Below are positions 61,492 to 64,000 of a DNA stretch of 64,000 nucleotides, in pieces (within the stretch, counting starts at the first letter, position 1; every line of letters begins with the position of its first letter). A program made the position numbers and the translations under genes. Source of the stretch: Prostheceraeus crozeri (taxonomy: Eukaryota > Platyhelminthes > Polycladida > Euryleptidae); contig CAJQUW010006870.1 of NCBI GenBank assembly GCA_907163375.1, positions 1-64,000 on the forward strand, written 5' to 3'. The notes under the pieces were generated by a model that did not search any database, had not been told where the DNA came from, and was given only the letters and a program-made list of their open reading frames with translations.

Positions 61492-62769
61492 ATGGAGTGT
61501 AAAACTTCCGGTTTTTGTTTGTTCGATCAACAAGCCATACAGACAGATATTCTTAGTTCAAGTATTGTAGATTATCATCCTCGAACAGCTGAGAATGCTG
61601 GCTCCATTGAATTTGTTATTCCTGGTGGTAGTGATGACTACATAGATTTGAGTTATGCGATGCTTGATTTGAGGTTTAGAATTCAGCAAGCAGATGGAAC
61701 TGCTATTGACGATGCACATAAAGTTGGACTGAACAATTTACCATTGACTACATTACTTCGTGATGTTTCTCTAACGATTGGAGAGCAGCAAGTGGAAGGT
61801 GGTCAAAGCGATTATCCCTATAAATCATATTTCAATCATGTATCACAGTTTCATCCAGCAGCACAAAAAAGTCATATGGAAGCCATGGGATGGTACAGAG
61901 ATGAAGCAGGAAAATTTGATGTTGAAACAAACAGTGGCTTTGTAAAGCGATCTGCTATGATTAAAGATAGTAGAGTATGTCAGCTATATGGTCCGCTGAA
62001 TTTAGACTTCTTTAGACAGTCAAAGTTTTTACTGTGTAATACCAGCATGCGACTCAAGCTGACATTGAATAAGCCTGAATTTGCGCTGAATGCATTTGCT
62101 AAAGTTGACAATTTTAGAATTCATGTGGAAGATATTGCACTTTACATTCGTCGAGTAGTACCGAATCCAAGTGTCATTAGAGGACATGCTGAAGGTCTTA
62201 ACCGCCAAAATGCCATTTACCCCATTCAGCATACAAAGCTTCTCACCTTTACAATTCCGAAAGATCAAAAGAGTTTCATGAAAGATGGCCTCTTTCCATC
62301 GGAAGCACCGAAGCTCCTCATGGTGGCAATGGTTGAAAATGATGCATTTAATGGTAATATAAAGAAGAATCCTTTCAATTTTAAACACAATCAGTTAAGT
62401 GAAATTGCTTTACGTGTAAATGGTGTGAGTCATCCTGGTCCACCCTACAAACCAGATTTTGCTTCGGATCAATTTATGCGCAGTTATGTTGATTTTATGG
62501 ATGTTTTTGGCTTTTACAATACGGATGACACCAACGGACTGACTATGAAAGAGTTTAAGAGTGGATATACTATTTATGCATTTGATTTGACTGCTGACAG
62601 CGATATTAGTGCACCCTATCGTCAAGCGAACGTACCTCATAATATTCGTTTGGATTTGACGTTCAAAAGAACACTACCTGAGACGATCAATGTATTAATT
62701 TATGCAATCTTGGATTCAAATATTGAAATTACAAAGTATCGTGACGTGATTCTTCAGTATAATCGTTAA
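61492..62769 (+). CDS. Capsid protein of the F54H12.2 type, Polinton B
   Basis: 425 residues, beta-rich. Recognisable phrases are AENAGSIEFVIPGGSDDYID near residue 40, LTTLLRDVSLTIGEQQVEGG near residue 95, and HPGPPYKPDFASDQFMRSYV plus GYTIYAFDLTADSDISAPYR near the C-terminus. They match my memory of the 'uncharacterised protein F54H12.2-like' family that is spread with Polinton-like elements and is taken as their major capsid protein (double jelly-roll). The frame is whole. It lies directly before the maturation protease, the usual order in adenovirus-like genomes. Confidence 0.7.
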   Translation: MECKTSGFCLFDQQAIQTDILSSSIVDYHPRTAENAGSIEFVIPGGSDDYIDLSYAMLDLRFRIQQADGTAIDDAHKVGLNNLPLTTLLRDVSLTIGEQQVEGGQSDYPYKSYFNHVSQFHPAAQKSHMEAMGWYRDEAGKFDVETNSGFVKRSAMIKDSRVCQLYGPLNLDFFRQSKFLLCNTSMRLKLTLNKPEFALNAFAKVDNFRIHVEDIALYIRRVVPNPSVIRGHAEGLNRQNAIYPIQHTKLLTFTIPKDQKSFMKDGLFPSEAPKLLMVAMVENDAFNGNIKKNPFNFKHNQLSEIALRVNGVSHPGPPYKPDFASDQFMRSYVDFMDVFGFYNTDDTNGLTMKEFKSGYTIYAFDLTADSDISAPYRQANVPHNIRLDLTFKRTLPETINVLIYAILDSNIEITKYRDVILQYNR

Positions 62770-63230
62770 TGAGTTGGTTGACTGCTGACGATATTAAGAC
62801 TAAAGTGCAGCGTAATGCAGACGAAGCGACGTTGAAAGCTTTCAATAATGTCTATTCACTCGATACCTTACCACCTGCAGTAAATCACTATCCCATCTTT
62901 ATTGTGCTAAACACTCATTCACAGAATTTAGGCGGTGAGCATTGGAAAGCGATCTTTATTGGAGAAGACCGACGTGGTGAACTATTTGACTCTCTTGCTC
63001 AACCTCCAAATATACCAACACAGCAGTGGTTGAGAAAACATACGCGTCAATATCAGCGAAATGAACGCATACTACAACATCCACTTTCATCAACGTGTGG
63101 TGCTTTTGTACTGTACTTCATCTTAAAACGTTTACATGTATCTCGATTTGCATCTATTATTCAAAACTTTTCATGTAATCCATCCTCTAATGAAAAAATG
63201 ATTTGTAAGTTCTATCATGATTTGAAATAA
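62769..63230 (+). CDS. Adenain-like cysteine protease, Polinton B
   Basis: 153 residues. NLGGEHWKAIFIGEDRRGEL holds the catalytic histidine (G-x-H-W) and FDSLAQPP the acidic member; PLSSTCGAFVLYFI carries the nucleophilic cysteine, in the order H-D-C of the Ulp1/adenain (C5/C48) clan. Adenain cleaves capsid precursors during maturation. The stop codon of the capsid gene overlaps the ATG (taatg). AATAAA overlaps the stop of this gene, so the mRNA end is immediate. Confidence 0.85.
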   Translation: MSWLTADDIKTKVQRNADEATLKAFNNVYSLDTLPPAVNHYPIFIVLNTHSQNLGGEHWKAIFIGEDRRGELFDSLAQPPNIPTQQWLRKHTRQYQRNERILQHPLSSTCGAFVLYFILKRLHVSRFASIIQNFSCNPSSNEKMICKFYHDLK

Positions 63231-63256
63231 AAACATCATGTTGGAAAAATTGTTTT

Positions 63257-63802
63257 TTATTTTACAATCCGCTGGGTACGTACATACTCAATGAGATAGT
63301 CTAGGATCATATTTGCTTGTACATGAGATTTTAGTCCAGTAATGATCACTTTACTATTATGAAAGATTGCCACATGCACAGGTAACCAACAACTAATGAG
63401 AGCTGCAGGAAAAAGTTCGGGTTCATAACACAAACTGTAACTGCTGGTACGAATCTTCAAAAATGATAGACTGTCACTCAATTGAGTAGAGATCACCATA
63501 TTGTCCACAGTCAGATTCGACATCACACACCTCTCCCTCTTCCATATCCGACGTAGTAGTCTTTGTAGCTCTAAGCGCATTGACTGCGCCGATGAATGAG
63601 AAAGGGCGCCGAGAATCTGTACAGTCCCATTTGGGAAGAGTTGAAGATTCCGTGAATTGTTCATCTTCACCACTAACATTTGAGGACGGCCCGGGTAATA
63701 CTTGCTGTTTGGAAGCTGTTGGTGTAATGTTGTGAGATCGATTTTGGTGTAGAGTCTGAAGCGACGGAGAATGTTGACGATGGTGTAGCGATGGCGCTTC
63801 AT
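63257..63802 (-). CDS. TATA-binding-protein-like protein, Polinton B
   Basis: 181 residues from the ATG at 63802, chosen because a TATA box lies about 36 bp upstream; an upstream in-frame ATG would place the box inside the gene. TBP cores have about 180 residues in two repeats. The second repeat here reads NMVISTQLSDSLSFLKI, then CYEPELFPAALI and HNSKVIITGLKSHVQANMIL, parallel to TBP's YEPELFPGLIYR and SGKxVLTGAK. The first repeat, MLVVKMNNSRNLQLFPNGTV with QILGALSHSSAQSM, is the diverged counterpart. It could redirect transcription to the element's own TATA promoters. The frame is whole, on the opposite strand to the virion genes. Confidence 0.65.
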   Translation of the reverse strand: MKRHRYTIVNILRRFRLYTKIDLTTLHQQLPNSKYYPGRPQMLVVKMNNSRNLQLFPNGTVQILGALSHSSAQSMRLELQRLLRRIWKRERCVMSNLTVDNMVISTQLSDSLSFLKIRTSSYSLCYEPELFPAALISCWLPVHVAIFHNSKVIITGLKSHVQANMILDYLIEYVRTQRIVK

Positions 63803-63837
63803 GATGAAAGAATGAGTAAATTGAGCGATGTACCTTC

Positions 63838-63845
63838 CTTTTATA
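63838..63845 (-). promoter_or_regulatory. TATA box (tataaaag) of the TBP-like gene
   Basis: On the minus strand tataaaag ends 35 bp before the chosen ATG. The first Polinton B gene also has a TATA box (55542), so both promoters could answer to a TBP-type factor. Confidence 0.6.
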
Positions 63846-64000
63846 CTTTTCCCAACTACCTTGATGAAATGTGAAGTTAGTATGCAGTTGGGAATGATAG
63901 AGTTGAATTCGCCGATTGTTGACGCGCAGCCAGATGCGATTTCCAATATGTGAATGTCTTTTCATATAGAAGTATTTCAAGTCCTTCATGATATGATGTA

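Larger units (their letters stand above)
55500..64000. mobile_element. Polinton B (Maverick/adintovirus-type), right part outside window
   Basis: A compact run of short-spaced genes from about 55.5 kb to the window edge. It includes an integrase, a packaging ATPase, a capsid protein, an adenain-like protease, basic minor virion proteins and a leftward TBP-like gene. Most frames are intact and spacing is tight, so the element is young or recently active; I see about two breaks in this part. Base composition is much less A/T-rich than Polinton A, and gene content differs, so the two are distinct lineages. The polymerase catalytic domain and a penton-like gene are not in the window. Confidence 0.88.

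Noticed and set aside
1-64000. CRISPR arrays, tRNA and rRNA genes, bacterial operons
   Set aside because: No regularly spaced identical repeats with unique spacers, no cloverleaf with a conserved T-loop and no rRNA signature were seen; the content is eukaryotic.

Overview
The window reads as nuclear DNA of an invertebrate metazoan. It has spliced immunoglobulin-superfamily exons with canonical GT/AG borders, long introns full of DNA transposons, LINE, Penelope and Ty3/gypsy relics, and two different Polinton (Maverick/adintovirus-type) elements. I see no rRNA, tRNA, CRISPR array or bacterial operon. The species cannot be fixed from sequence alone.

Layout. 1-3.6 kb: a roughly 90-bp degenerate minisatellite, one unrecognised open frame and pyrimidine-rich repeat-like DNA. 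3.64-23.04 kb: Polinton A, old and very AT-rich, bounded by inverted repeats of about 600 bp that I matched by eye; a Ty3/gypsy relic (about 5.7-9.0 kb) is nested in it. Its rightward genes carry a family-B DNA polymerase. Its leftward genes carry a packaging ATPase, a jelly-roll-like protein, coiled-coil and fibre-like proteins, membrane proteins, a capsid fragment and a parvovirus-type phospholipase A2-like domain. 23.3-51.75 kb: a host gene on the minus strand. Two Ig-like domains (three exons) and a transmembrane exon are followed by a cytoplasmic tail cut into seven tiny exons, six of which carry one tyrosine motif each, plus a possible last exon. All exon phases agree. Its introns hold an 8.9-kb DNA transposon with 220-bp inverted repeats (itself containing a Tc1/mariner element, a foldback element and a piggyBac-like MITE), a LINE 3' end split by a hAT MITE with a perfect 8-bp target duplication, a second hAT-like element containing a splice-bounded exon-like segment, and two near-identical inverted Penelope-like copies. 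51.75-55.5 kb: a possible further receptor exon, a LINE relic and a roughly 490-bp tandem repeat. 55.5 kb to the window end: Polinton B, younger and better preserved, running off the right edge.

Polinton B carries an exonuclease-like protein, a polymerase-N-terminus-like protein, a RING-like membrane protein, basic core-type proteins, a packaging ATPase, a retrovirus-type integrase with a chromodomain-like segment, a capsid protein of the F54H12.2 type, an adenain-like protease and, on the opposite strand, a protein with the hallmark motif and length of the TATA-binding-protein core. Its polymerase catalytic domain would have to lie beyond the window.

The most novel signals are the one-exon-one-tyrosine-motif receptor tail, the TBP-like gene of Polinton B, and the short GC-rich hairpins scattered through AT-rich Polinton A, including inside its open frames. 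All homology statements come from motif recognition by eye; no search was run.
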